Positions 49,603 to 59,015 of a DNA stretch of 64,000 nucleotides are shown here, one piece after another. The stretch is from Chromatiales bacterium (lineage in GTDB: Bacteria > Pseudomonadota > Gammaproteobacteria > Steroidobacterales > GCA-2729495), in the NCBI GenBank assembly GCA_016789885.1, contig JAEUPZ010000028.1, forward strand, positions 1 through 64,000. Direction: 5' to 3'. Under the pieces are notes generated by a model. That model saw only the letters and a list, made by a program, of their open reading frames with translations. It had not been told where the DNA came from and did no database searches. Position 1 is the first letter of the stretch, and each line of letters starts with the position of its first letter. The position numbers and the translations under genes were made by a program.

Positions 49603-50717
49603 GCCGCAGCGCAGGCTGCCCGCGGCAGCCACGATACGTGCGGGTCGCAGGACCGCAGCTCGCGCCTTCCCTGGCAGCCCTCCTGGTCGCCGCAGCCCCC
49701 GTCGCTGGCGCGGCGACGGCCGTGCCGGGCGCCGAGTGCCTGTCGATCGCCGAAGAGCCGGCCAGGCTCGCCTGCTTCGACCGCACGGTCGGCGAGGCCG
49801 CGCGGGCGGCCGGCACCGTCAACGCCCCGGGCGAGCCCGCGCCCTCCCCCGCCGCCGCCGCCGCAGGGCCGGCCCCGGCCAGCGGCCCGCCGGTGGCCAA
49901 CCCGCCCGGGACCGGATCACCCTCGCTGATCGAGTCGGCCTGGGGCTTCCTGCCAGAATCCCGCCGGGCCTACGTGCGCCTGCACCAGCCCAATTACCTG
50001 CTGTTCGCACGGTACACGACCGATGTGAACCGCGAGCCCTACGAACCACTGTTCGAGGCCTTTGCCGAGGAGTACGACTTCGAGGATGTCGAGGCCAAGT
50101 TCCAGATCAGCTTCAAGGCACGGCTCGCGACGACCGACGACCGGCGCTGGGGACTCTGGTTCGCATACACGCAGCAGAGCCAGTGGCAGATCTACAGCGG
50201 CGACATCTCCAGCCCGTTCCGCGAGACCAACTACATGCCCGAGCTGTTCGGGAGCTTCCGCCCCGGGGTCAAGCTCGGCGGCCTCACGTTCAACGTGCTC
50301 AACGTCGGCTACACCCACCAGTCCAACGGCCGCGCCGATCCGATCTCGCGCAGCTGGGACCGGCTGTTCGTCGAGGGCGGGTTCGACCGCGAGAACTTCG
50401 CCCTGATCGTCCGTGCCTGGACGCGCATCGAGCCCGGGAACTACGACGACGAGGACAACCCCGACATCACCGACTACATGGGGCACGGGCAGATGACCGC
50501 CCTGTACCGCTGGGGCGACAATACGTTCACCCTGATGGGCCGGGGCAACCTGAGCACCGGCAAGGGGGCCGCGCAGTTCACGTGGACCTCACGGCCGGTC
50601 CTGGGGCCGCTGCGGGTCCACTTCCAGCTGTTCTCGGGCTACGGCGAGAGCCTGATCGATTACAACTGGAACCAGACGACCGTGGGCCTGGGCGTGACTC
50701 TCAACGATCTGCTCTGA
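49599..50717 (+). CDS. pldA: outer-membrane phospholipase A (OMPLA)
   Basis: A 372-residue protein with a signal peptide (about 20-38). A CLSIAEEPARLACFDR motif, as found at the start of many exported proteobacterial proteins, precedes a Pro/Ala linker. The 12-strand OMPLA barrel runs from about residue 125. The active site GYTHQSNGRADPISRSWD aligns with E. coli His142/Ser144 (here His240, Ser242). Position 156 of E. coli, an Asn, is Asp254 here. The enzyme removes acyl chains from phospholipids that reach the outer leaflet. GTG 49599 overlaps the SYLF gene; GTG 49638 is an alternative start. Confidence 0.93.
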   Translation: MSRSAGCPRQPRYVRVAGPQLAPSLAALLVAAAPVAGAATAVPGAECLSIAEEPARLACFDRTVGEAARAAGTVNAPGEPAPSPAAAAAGPAPASGPPVANPPGTGSPSLIESAWGFLPESRRAYVRLHQPNYLLFARYTTDVNREPYEPLFEAFAEEYDFEDVEAKFQISFKARLATTDDRRWGLWFAYTQQSQWQIYSGDISSPFRETNYMPELFGSFRPGVKLGGLTFNVLNVGYTHQSNGRADPISRSWDRLFVEGGFDRENFALIVRAWTRIEPGNYDDEDNPDITDYMGHGQMTALYRWGDNTFTLMGRGNLSTGKGAAQFTWTSRPVLGPLRVHFQLFSGYGESLIDYNWNQTTVGLGVTLNDLL

Positions 50718-50873
50718 AGCGCGCTGAACGGCACGGGCCGCAGGGTGTGGCCCGGGCGCAGGGCAGCCGGCGCAGCGGTACCGCGGCACCGCCGGCGACA
50801 CCGGATGCCCGCGCGACGCCGGCGATGGCCAGCAGTGGCCCGCCCACCGTCAACCGGGAGCCGCCAGCCGCGG

Positions 50874-51545
50874 CTACGGCGAGGACTTGATCAGCGAGTC
50901 GTCCTTCAGCGTGGCGACGATCAGGCGCGCGAACTGGTCGATCAGGCCTGTCACGTTGCCGTTGCTGCCGCTGGTCCTCGTCGTCGTGGCCACGGACCAG
51001 ACGACCTCCAGCGACGCCACGTCGAACAGGCGCGTGTCCCCGTGGAGCATCTGGATCGTGCGGACCTCGGGCGGGATCTGCCGGGACCAGGCGGTGTTGT
51101 AGTAGCTGGTCATGCCCCGCCAGCCGGGACCCATGGGGGCGGTCCGGCTCCAGCCCGGGCCCCAGCCGGGGCCCGTCACCATGCCGGGGGTCACCCGCAC
51201 GTCGGTCGTCATGCCGGCGATGCTGCTGATCAGGACGTGGGTGGCGCCGACCCCGGCGGCGGCGGCCCGCAACTCGTCCTCGGTGACCTCCCCGCCGCCC
51301 AGGACCCGGTGCGACACCGAGGCCTTGACGCCCGCGGCACCGAGTTCTTCGACCATGCGGTCCTCGAGGAGGCGGCGCTGGGTCGTGTCGCGCAGCGCGC
51401 CGATGACCAGTACGTTCTGCACCTTGCCGCTGCCGGCGATGGTCGGGCTCATCCATTGCGCGTCGATCGACGTCGGGCGCGAGGCGCAGCCGGCAGCGAT
51501 CAGCGCGGCCGCAGCGACGAGGAGAACGCGGATGCGTGCAGTCAT
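50874..51545 (-). CDS. hypothetical lipoprotein
   Basis: A 223-residue protein with a lipoprotein signal ending IAAGC (Cys20). An alpha/beta first half (KVQNVLVIGALRDTTQRRLLEDRMVEEL, then THVLISSIAG) resembles TolB-N/DUF4136-like lipoproteins that sense or organise envelope components. It is followed by a Gly/Pro/Trp-rich loop (about 122-145) and a C-terminal domain with VWSVATTTRT. I do not assign a family. It is convergent with pldA; the 156-base gap between them holds no gene. Confidence 0.75.
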   Translation of the reverse strand: MTARIRVLLVAAAALIAAGCASRPTSIDAQWMSPTIAGSGKVQNVLVIGALRDTTQRRLLEDRMVEELGAAGVKASVSHRVLGGGEVTEDELRAAAAGVGATHVLISSIAGMTTDVRVTPGMVTGPGWGPGWSRTAPMGPGWRGMTSYYNTAWSRQIPPEVRTIQMLHGDTRLFDVASLEVVWSVATTTRTSGSNGNVTGLIDQFARLIVATLKDDSLIKSSP

Positions 51546-51651
51546 GGAAGCCCTCCCGAAAATGTGCCCGGCCCCCGGCAGTGACGAACGCCACCGCCTG
51601 CCCTGGCCGGGCCGATGGCTAGCCTAGCACGGGGCGAACGGCGGCAACGCT

Positions 51652-52317
51652 TCAGCCCAGGCCGTTCAGTTCGGCCCAGCCGGTCCACATGATCTGGATG
51701 CCGATGCAGAGCAGGATGAAGGCCATGAGGCGGACCATGACCAGGGTGCCGATCCTGCCGAGGCGGGCCATGACCTTCGCCGAGTTGCCGAAAATCAGGT
51801 AGAGTACCAGCGACACGATCGCGGCCCCGCAGACCGCCACCAGCACCCCCACCACGTACAGCCTCGGCTCCGGCGGGATCTGCGCGCCGAGCGCGATGGA
51901 GGCCGCGATGGTGCCGGGGCCGGTGGTGAGCGGGAACGTGATCGGAAAGAAGCTGCGCTGGACGATCTCCGCGTCCGAGAGGGTCGTGGCCTTCTCCGCG
52001 GCGACCGCGTGCACGTCGTCGTCGTCGGTGTGGTGCAGCAGGCGCCAGGCGGTCGCCGCCACCAGCAGGCCGCCCCCGATGCGGACCACGGGCAGCGACA
52101 CGCCGAAGAACGCGAGGACGTAGGTACCAACCAGCATCGACACGACCAGCACGAACCAGCTGTTGATCGCCACCTGCCGCGCCAGCCGCCGGGCGACGCT
52201 GCGGTTCGAACCCACGGTGGCCACGAACACCGGCGCGGTGCTGAGGGGATTGATGATCGGCAGCAGCGTGACCGGGACGAGCACCAGTGCCCGCAGGAAC
52301 CACTCGACGTAGGACAC
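51652..52317 (-). CDS. MarC family integral membrane protein
   Basis: A 221-residue protein with six hydrophobic helices. The family motifs are LLPIINPLSTAPVF (near the N-terminus) and FPITFPLTTGPGTIAASIALG (about 125-145), and the NP and GPG pairs are the MarC/NAAT signature. The function of MarC is unknown despite its name. GTG 52317 is supported by GGGAGGT at about ten bases upstream and gives the usual family length. Confidence 0.92.
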   Translation of the reverse strand: MSYVEWFLRALVLVPVTLLPIINPLSTAPVFVATVGSNRSVARRLARQVAINSWFVLVVSMLVGTYVLAFFGVSLPVVRIGGGLLVAATAWRLLHHTDDDDVHAVAAEKATTLSDAEIVQRSFFPITFPLTTGPGTIAASIALGAQIPPEPRLYVVGVLVAVCGAAIVSLVLYLIFGNSAKVMARLGRIGTLVMVRLMAFILLCIGIQIMWTGWAELNGLG

Positions 52318-52762
52318 CGGCTGCGACCTCCCTCGCCCGACCGGGCGCGGGCGGGATTGTAGTCCAGCGGCCCTCGGCCCCGGGCCGGGGCATCGTCCGC
52401 GTGCCGGCGGGATGTGGCAGCCACGGCGGCCGCCCGCGTCCCGGCTCCGCCCACCGGGACGCCACGCCCGGGGACGGATCCCAGCCGGTTCATGCGCACG
52501 ACGCATGGCCCGCATGCGCGCGAGATCAACGGTCGCCCGGCTCCTGGCCGGCGACACCAGTGAAATTCACTCCGGACGGCCAGCCCCGGACCGGTCAGCC
52601 GTCCCGGTGCCCGGCCTGCACCGCGTGCGGGGCTGCGGCAGTGTTCACCGGCGTTTTCTGCGCCTCGGACAGCTTCAAGGGTGCCGGTAGCCCCTCCGCC
52701 TGAAGTAGCATCTGCGTCTGCGGACGCAGCCGCCACGCCCAATCACAAGAAAGGCACGCCCC
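52318..52762. other. intergenic region between divergent genes
   Basis: 445 bases between marC and the DUF1269 gene. It contains an inverted repeat CTGCGTC-TGCG-GACGCAG (52712-52729) in the leader of the DUF1269 gene, 34 bases before its ATG, and a looser one (GGACGGC 52574-52580, GCCGTCC 52598-52604). I see no credible gene. The hairpin near the ATG may be a leader structure affecting expression. Confidence 0.5.
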
Positions 52763-53260
52763 ATGTCCACCCTGATCGCCATCGTGTACCCGTCGGAGCA
52801 GAAGGCCGAGGAGGTGCGCAACGTGGTCTTCGACCTCGCGAAGCGCTACCTCATCAAGTTCAACGACCTGGTGATCGCGACGCGCGACGACAAGGGCCGG
52901 GTCAAGCTGAACCAGCTCGTCAACACCACGGCGGCCGGGGCCGCGGGCGGCAGCTTCTGGGGCCTGCTGATCGGCATGATCTTCCTGAACCCCCTGCTCG
53001 GGGCGGCGGCCGGCGCGGCCGGCGGGGCCATCTCCGGCGCGCTGACCGACGCCGGGATCAATGACAAGTTCATGAAGGACCTGGGCGCGGCGCTCAAGCC
53101 GGGCGACGCAGCGCTGTTCGTGCTCGTGCAGGACATGACCGCCGACAAGGTGCTGGCCGAGATCCAGGTGCACGGCGGCGTGGTGCTGCACACCTCCCTC
53201 GACGAGACGCGCGAGAAGGTACTGCGCGACGCGCTGGCATCCGCGGCTACCGACGCCTGA
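52763..53260 (+). CDS. DUF1269 membrane protein
   Basis: A 165-residue protein of the DUF1269 family (also called DUF1269/TMEM-stress type). The N-terminal ferredoxin-like part (IAIVYPSEQKAEEVRNVVFDL) is followed by a glycine-rich membrane hairpin (GAAGGSFWGLLIGMIFLNPL, then GAAAGAAGGAISGAL, about 53-90). A C-terminal soluble part ends LDETREKVLRDAL. The function is unknown; members are often stress-induced. AAGAAAGG provides a ribosome site before ATG 52763. nhaC starts 49 bases later. Confidence 0.9.
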   Translation: MSTLIAIVYPSEQKAEEVRNVVFDLAKRYLIKFNDLVIATRDDKGRVKLNQLVNTTAAGAAGGSFWGLLIGMIFLNPLLGAAAGAAGGAISGALTDAGINDKFMKDLGAALKPGDAALFVLVQDMTADKVLAEIQVHGGVVLHTSLDETREKVLRDALASAATDA

Positions 53261-53309
53261 GCCCGCCGGCCGGCACCCACCCAGCGCCCGCCGGCACCGC
53301 ATCCCGCCC

Positions 53310-54794
53310 ATGAACCGTCCGGACACGCCCCAGCCGGTCAGCATGGCCGAGGCCGTCATCCCGATCGCCAGCCTGATCGCGCTGGTGGCCGTGTCCTACT
53401 ACCTGTTCGGCGACGCCGGGGCGGGCGGGCCCAACCAGGTGGCCCTGGTGTTCGCAACGATGATCGCGGCCTTCATCGGCTGGCGCCGCGGCCATTCAAC
53501 CGCCGACATGCGCGAAGCGGCCATCGCCAGCGTCAGCACCGGCATCGGCGCGATCTTCATCCTGCTGGCCGTCGGCGCGCTGGTGGGCACCTGGGCCATG
53601 AGCGGCACCATCGTGGCCATGGTCTACTACGGCCTGCAGCTGCTCAGCCCGAACTACTTCTACGTGACCACCGCTGCCGTGTGCGGCCTCGTCGCCATCA
53701 GCATCGGCAGCTCCTGGACCGTGGTCGGCACCATCGGCATCGGCCTGATGGGCATCGCCTACAACATGGGCCTGGATCCGGCCATCGCGGCCGGCGCCGT
53801 GATCTCGGGCGCCTATTTCGGCGACAAGTCGTCGCCGCTGTCGGACTCGGCCAACCTGGCGGCGGCCTCGGCGGGCGTCGAGCTTTACGCGCACATCCGC
53901 GAGACGCTGCTGACTTCGATCGTGGCACTGGCCATCGCCATGACCGTCTTCCTGTTCCTCGGCCGGCCCGGCGACTTCGACGCCAGCGACAAGCTCGCGG
54001 CCATCAACTCGGCCTTCACCATTTCGCCGGTGCTGTTCCTGCCGCTGGTAGTGGTCATCGTGCTGGCCCTGTTCCGGGTGCCCGCCTTCACCGCCATCTT
54101 CTGCGGCGCCCTGGCCGGCGGCCTGCTGGCCGCGTTCGTGGCGCCCGAGCGGGTCATCGCCTTCGGCGGTGGCGACGGGGTGCCGGCCTGGCTTGCCGTC
54201 CTGAAGGGCGTCTGGCTGGCGCTGGCCAGCGGCTATACCTCCGCCACCGGGCACGCCACCGTCGACCAGCTGGTCACCCGGGGCGGCATGGCCAGCATGC
54301 TCAACACCATCTGGCTGATCATCACGGCGCTCGCCTTCGGCGGCGTGGTCGAGCGGTGCGGCGTGCTCGACCGGCTGATCGCACCGGTCATCGCAAGGGC
54401 CCGGTCCGCCGGTGCGCTGGTCGCCTCGCTGGTCGCCGCGATCTTCACCACGAACGTCGTCACGGCCGACCAGTACATCGCCATCGTCCTGCCGGGGCGC
54501 ATGTTCAAGGCGGCCTTTGCCCGGCGGGGACTCGCACCGGTGGTGCTGTCCCGGGCGGTGGGTGATTCGGCCACCCCCACCTCGGCCCTGATCCCCTGGA
54601 ACAGCTGCGGGGCGTACATGGCGGCAACGCTGGGCGTCGCGACTTTCAGCTATGCTCCCTACGCCGTGTTCTGCCTCGTGAGCCCGCTGCTGACGGTTGC
54701 ACTGGCCTTTGCCGGCTTCCGCATGCACCGCCTCGAGGGGAGCTCCGCGACGAGCCCCCCGGGGGACCCCGCCGAACCATCTGTCCACCCGTAA
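53310..54794 (+). CDS. nhaC: Na+/H+ antiporter, NhaC family
   Basis: A 494-residue inner-membrane antiporter with 11-12 helices. NhaC features include GAYFGDKSSPLSDSANLAA (about 167-185), with charged residues within the membrane, and ATPTSALIPWNSCGAYMA near the C-terminus. It exchanges cytoplasmic sodium for external protons. ATG 53310 is used. Its nearness to an Mrp-type antiporter operon is consistent with life in sodium-rich conditions. The RND adaptor gene begins 37 bases downstream with its own ribosome site, so read-through is possible. Confidence 0.95.
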   Translation: MNRPDTPQPVSMAEAVIPIASLIALVAVSYYLFGDAGAGGPNQVALVFATMIAAFIGWRRGHSTADMREAAIASVSTGIGAIFILLAVGALVGTWAMSGTIVAMVYYGLQLLSPNYFYVTTAAVCGLVAISIGSSWTVVGTIGIGLMGIAYNMGLDPAIAAGAVISGAYFGDKSSPLSDSANLAAASAGVELYAHIRETLLTSIVALAIAMTVFLFLGRPGDFDASDKLAAINSAFTISPVLFLPLVVVIVLALFRVPAFTAIFCGALAGGLLAAFVAPERVIAFGGGDGVPAWLAVLKGVWLALASGYTSATGHATVDQLVTRGGMASMLNTIWLIITALAFGGVVERCGVLDRLIAPVIARARSAGALVASLVAAIFTTNVVTADQYIAIVLPGRMFKAAFARRGLAPVVLSRAVGDSATPTSALIPWNSCGAYMAATLGVATFSYAPYAVFCLVSPLLTVALAFAGFRMHRLEGSSATSPPGDPAEPSVHP

Positions 54795-54831
54795 CGGCCG
54801 GTCCCCGGGACCGGTGTCGAGGAGTCAGTCT

Positions 54832-55950
54832 GTGTCTGGAATTGACGGGTTCAAGCACCTGGGACCGGGCTTCCGGCGGATCGCCTGGGGCGCGCTCGGC
54901 GCCCTGGCGCTGCTGGCGGGCTGCGGGGGGGCCGGCGAAGAGCCGGCACCGGAGATCCGGCCGGTCCGCACGATCACCATCGAGACCCGGGCCAAGGGTG
55001 ACGAAGTCGCCCTGACCGGCACGGTGCAGGCCCAGACCGAGATCACCCAGTCGTTCCGCATCGACGGGCGGCTCGTCGAGCGCGCCGTCGAGGTGGGCGA
55101 CACGGTCCGGGCCGGCCAGCTCATCGCCCGCCTCGATCCGCAGAACGAGGAAAGCTCGCTGCTGTCGACGCGGGCCCAGCTGGCGGCGGCCCAGGCCGTG
55201 CTCATCGAGGCCCGCAGCAACTTCACGCGGATGAGCGAACTCGTCGTGGAGAAGGCGGTCTCCCAGGCCCAGTTCGACCAGGCCGAGGCGTCGCTCCGGG
55301 CGGCCGAGTCCCAGGTGGAGTCGCTGCGGGGCCAGGTCAACCTGGCCGAGAACCGGCTGGGCTACACGCGGCTCGTCGCCAACGTCGGCGGCACGGTGAC
55401 GGCCCGGGGCGCCGAGCCCGGCGAAGTCGTGGCCGCCGGGCGCATGATCGTGCAGGTCGCCCAGGCAGGCGCCCGGGACGCCGTCTTCGACGTCCCCGCG
55501 GCCGTCATGAACCTCGAGCGGGCAGCGGGGCCCCGCCGCATCAGCATTTACCTGACCGACAATCCCGCCGTCACGACGCGCGGCGAGGTCCGCGAGGTGT
55601 CCCCCCGGGCCGACCCCGTGACGGGTACCTTCGCGGTCCGGGTGCGCCTGCTGGATCCGCCCGAGGCCATGCGCCTCGGCAGCACGGTGACCGGCCGCAT
55701 GGCCCTCGACAAGGTGCTGGGCGTGCAGATCCCCGCGACCGCCCTGGTGCGCACCGACGGCAAGCCGGCCGTGTGGGTGGTTGACCCCGCGACGCAGACG
55801 GTTTCGCTGCGCCCCATCGCCGTCCGCACCGCCGACGCCCAGACCCTGCGGGTCGAGTCGGGGCTGGCCGATGGTGACATCGTCGTCACCGCGGGTGTCC
55901 AGGCGCTGCGCCCGGGCCAGCAGGTCCGCGTGCTGGAATCCCGCTCTTGA
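54832..55950 (+). CDS. RND periplasmic adaptor lipoprotein
   Basis: A 372-residue adaptor. GTG 54832 follows GAGGAG at seven bases. The signal ends ALLAGC (Cys31). Lipoyl halves are GDTVRAGQLIARLD and NVGGTVTARGAEPGEVV, separated by an alpha-hairpin. The barrel domain follows (VREVSPRADPVTGTFAVRVRL). Sequence and length fit the adaptor branch that pairs with permeases starting NLSEWAL. It is the first gene of a long coupled run: its stop overlaps the TTG start of the permease (TTGA, 55947-55950). Confidence 0.95.
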   Translation: MSGIDGFKHLGPGFRRIAWGALGALALLAGCGGAGEEPAPEIRPVRTITIETRAKGDEVALTGTVQAQTEITQSFRIDGRLVERAVEVGDTVRAGQLIARLDPQNEESSLLSTRAQLAAAQAVLIEARSNFTRMSELVVEKAVSQAQFDQAEASLRAAESQVESLRGQVNLAENRLGYTRLVANVGGTVTARGAEPGEVVAAGRMIVQVAQAGARDAVFDVPAAVMNLERAAGPRRISIYLTDNPAVTTRGEVREVSPRADPVTGTFAVRVRLLDPPEAMRLGSTVTGRMALDKVLGVQIPATALVRTDGKPAVWVVDPATQTVSLRPIAVRTADAQTLRVESGLADGDIVVTAGVQALRPGQQVRVLESRS

Positions 55951-58900
55951 TCGGGCCGAACCTGTCGGAGTGGGCGCTCTCCAAGCGCTCCCTCGTCATC
56001 TTCCTGATGCTGGTGGCCGTCATCGCCGGCGCCCTGTCCTTCACCCGCCTCGGCCGCGACGAGGACCCGGCGTTCACGTTCCGGACGATGGTCGTGGCCG
56101 CCGCATGGCCCGGGGCCACCGTCGACGAGACGCTGCTGCAGGTCACCGAGCGCCTGGAGCGGACACTGCAGGAAACCGACTTCCTCAACCGGATCCGCAG
56201 CTACACGGTCGCCGGGCAGACGACCATCTTCGTCGACCTGAAGCAGTCCACCCCGCCGGACCGGGTCGCCGACATCTGGTACCAGGTGCGGAAGAACGTC
56301 GGTGACATGCGGCACACGCTGCCGGCGGGCACCGTGGGACCGTTCTTCAACGACGACTTCGGCAACACCTTCGGCATCATCTACGGCTTCACGGCCGACG
56401 GCTTCACCTTCCGCGAGCTGCGCGACTACGTCGAGGACGCCCGTTCACGCCTGCTGCAGGTGCCGGACGTGGCGGAGATCGAGGTCCTCGGCGCCCAGGA
56501 CGAGCAGATCTACATCGAGTTCTCCGTCGAGCGGCTGGCCGGCCTGCAGCTGAACCTGCAGGCCATCGTCGGCGCACTGCAGGCGCAGAACCTCGTGCGC
56601 CCGTCCGGCACGGTCCAGACGCAGCAGGAGCGCGTCTTCCTGCGCGTCAGCGGAGCCTTCGACTCCGAGCAGGACATCGAGGCGGTCAACATCGTCGTTG
56701 GCGACCGCATCGTCCGGCTCTCGGACATCGCCACGGTGCGCCGCGGCTTCGCCGATCCGCCCCAGCCGATGTTCCGCGTCAACGGCAAGCCCGCCATCGG
56801 GCTCGCCATCGCCATGCGCGACGCCGGCGACATCCTGGCGCTGGGCGAGAACGTGCGCGCCGAGATGGCCGCGATCACGGCGGGCCTGCCGGTGGGCATC
56901 GAGCCCGTCCTGGTCGCCGACCAGGCCGTCACCGTCGACGAGGCCATCAACGACTTCCTGACGTCCCTGTATCAGGCGGTCATCATCATCCTGGCAGTCA
57001 GCTTCGTCAGCCTGGGCGTGCGGCCGGGGACGGTGGTGGCCCTGGCCATCCCGCTGACGCTGGCCATCGTCTTCGCGGTCATGGATGTCGCGAACATCGA
57101 CCTGCACCGCATCTCCCTCGGTGCCCTGATCATCGCCCTCACGCTGCTGGTCGACGACGCCATGACCACGGTCGACGCGATGATCCGCCGGCTTGGCGCC
57201 GGCGACACCAAGGACCAGGCTGCCACCTTCGCCTACCGCACCCTGGCAGCGCCGATGTTGATCGGCACCCTCGTCACCATCGCGAGCTTCGTGCCCATCG
57301 GCTTCGCCCGCAGCAACGCCGGCGAGTACACCTTCTCGATCTTCACGGTCGTCGCGATCTCGCTGATCGTCTCCTGGCTCGTGGCGGTGATCTTCGCGCC
57401 GCTGATCGGCCAGGCCATACTCACGGCGCCCAAGGCCGACGCCGGGGCAAAGCCCAGCCGCATCCTGAGCGCCTACAGCAGCTTCCTGAAGGCAGCCATC
57501 CGCCTGAAGTGGCTGACCATCGGGGCTTCGGTGGCGGCCTTCGTGGCTGCGCTGCTGTTGCTGCCCCTCGTGCCGCAGCAGTTCTTCCCGGCCTCCGACC
57601 GGCCGGAACTGACCGTCGACCTGACGCTCCGGCAGAACGCGTCGATCTTCGCCACCGAGACCGAGGCGAGGCGCCTGGAGGCGTTCCTCGTCGACGACCC
57701 GGACGTCGACCACTTCAGCACCTACGTGGGCCGCGGTGCCATCCGCTTCATCCTGACGCTGAACGTCCAGCTCGCGAACCCGTTCTTCGCGCAGTTCGTC
57801 GTGGTAGCCAAGGACGTCGAGGCCCGCGAGCGGCTGCAGGCGAAGCTCGAGAAGGTACTGGCCGACGAGTTTCCCGGCGTCGTGTCGCGGGTGGCCCCCC
57901 TGGAGCTGGGCCCGCCCGTCGGCTGGCCGCTGCAGTACCGGGTCAGCGGCCCGGACCCCGACGAGGTCCGGCGCCTCTCGCTGGAGCTCGCGCAGGTGGT
58001 GGGGGCCGACACCCGCACCCGCCACATCAACTTCGACTGGATGGAGCCGGCGCGGCAGCTGCGGGTGGAGATCAACCAGGACGAGGCCCGGCAGCTCGGC
58101 ATCAGCTCGAGCGCGCTCGCCAGCCTGCTGAACTCGAAGGTCACCGGCTCGACCGTGACGCAGGTGCGCGACGACATCTACCTCGTCGACGTGGTGGCCC
58201 GCGCCATCGGCACCGAGCGCGCGTCGTACCAGACCCTCGGCTCCCTGCAGGTGCCCACGGCCAGCGGCCGGATGGTGCCGCTGCGCCAGTTCGCCACCTT
58301 CAGCGAGCAGCAGGAACTGCCACTGGTCTGGCGCCGCAACCGCGTGCCCACCCTCACCGTGCAGGCCGAGGTGATCCCGGGCGTGCTGCCGGACACCGTC
58401 GTCGGGGCGCTCCGCCCCGCCATCGAGGAGTTCGCGGCCAGGCTGCCGGCGCAGTACCGGGTCGAGACCGGCGGCATCTACGAGGAGAGCGCGATCTCGC
58501 GGGAGTCCGTGTTCGCGGTGGTGCCACTCATGATCATGCTGATGCTGTTCTTCATGATGGTGCTGCTGGTGAGCTTCCGGCGGCTCGCCATGGTCGTCGG
58601 CATCCTGCCGCTCGGCCTCGTCGGCGTGGTCCTGGCCCTGCTGGTGTTCAACCGGCCCCTGGGCTTCGTCGCCATCCTCGGCGTACTGGCGCTGATCGGC
58701 ATGATCGCCAAGAACGCCGTGATCCTGGTCGTGCAGATCGAGTCCGACCGGGCGGAGGGACGAGGCGTGTACGACGCGGTGATCACCTCGGCCACCGGAC
58801 GCCTGCGGCCGATGATGCTGACCGCCCTCTCCACCGTGCTCGGCCTCATCCCCATCGCGCCGACGGTCTTCTGGGGCCCCATGGCCTTCGCGATCATGGG

Positions 58901-59015
58901 CGGCCTGATGGTCGCGACGCTGCTGACGCTGGTGCTGCTGCCGACCATGTACGTGGCGGTGTTCGGCAAGGAAGACGCGGCGACGCCGCCGGCCGGCACG
59001 ACGCAGCCTGCATGA
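55947..59015 (+). CDS. RND efflux permease
   Basis: A 1022-residue permease with two-fold repeated architecture. The start is TTG 55947, the only codon that gives the conserved NLSEWALSKRSLVIFLM opening, and it overlaps the adaptor stop. TM4 carries LLVDDAMTTVDAM (about 400-412) with both aspartates. TM10 has GMIAKNAVILVVQIE with the relay lysine. It overlaps the next gene by ATGA (59012-59015). The outer-membrane factor is not adjacent but begins at 63889, beyond the antiporter genes. Substrates are unknown. Confidence 0.95.
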   Translation: MIGPNLSEWALSKRSLVIFLMLVAVIAGALSFTRLGRDEDPAFTFRTMVVAAAWPGATVDETLLQVTERLERTLQETDFLNRIRSYTVAGQTTIFVDLKQSTPPDRVADIWYQVRKNVGDMRHTLPAGTVGPFFNDDFGNTFGIIYGFTADGFTFRELRDYVEDARSRLLQVPDVAEIEVLGAQDEQIYIEFSVERLAGLQLNLQAIVGALQAQNLVRPSGTVQTQQERVFLRVSGAFDSEQDIEAVNIVVGDRIVRLSDIATVRRGFADPPQPMFRVNGKPAIGLAIAMRDAGDILALGENVRAEMAAITAGLPVGIEPVLVADQAVTVDEAINDFLTSLYQAVIIILAVSFVSLGVRPGTVVALAIPLTLAIVFAVMDVANIDLHRISLGALIIALTLLVDDAMTTVDAMIRRLGAGDTKDQAATFAYRTLAAPMLIGTLVTIASFVPIGFARSNAGEYTFSIFTVVAISLIVSWLVAVIFAPLIGQAILTAPKADAGAKPSRILSAYSSFLKAAIRLKWLTIGASVAAFVAALLLLPLVPQQFFPASDRPELTVDLTLRQNASIFATETEARRLEAFLVDDPDVDHFSTYVGRGAIRFILTLNVQLANPFFAQFVVVAKDVEARERLQAKLEKVLADEFPGVVSRVAPLELGPPVGWPLQYRVSGPDPDEVRRLSLELAQVVGADTRTRHINFDWMEPARQLRVEINQDEARQLGISSSALASLLNSKVTGSTVTQVRDDIYLVDVVARAIGTERASYQTLGSLQVPTASGRMVPLRQFATFSEQQELPLVWRRNRVPTLTVQAEVIPGVLPDTVVGALRPAIEEFAARLPAQYRVETGGIYEESAISRESVFAVVPLMIMLMLFFMMVLLVSFRRLAMVVGILPLGLVGVVLALLVFNRPLGFVAILGVLALIGMIAKNAVILVVQIESDRAEGRGVYDAVITSATGRLRPMMLTALSTVLGLIPIAPTVFWGPMAFAIMGGLMVATLLTLVLLPTMYVAVFGKEDAATPPAGTTQPA

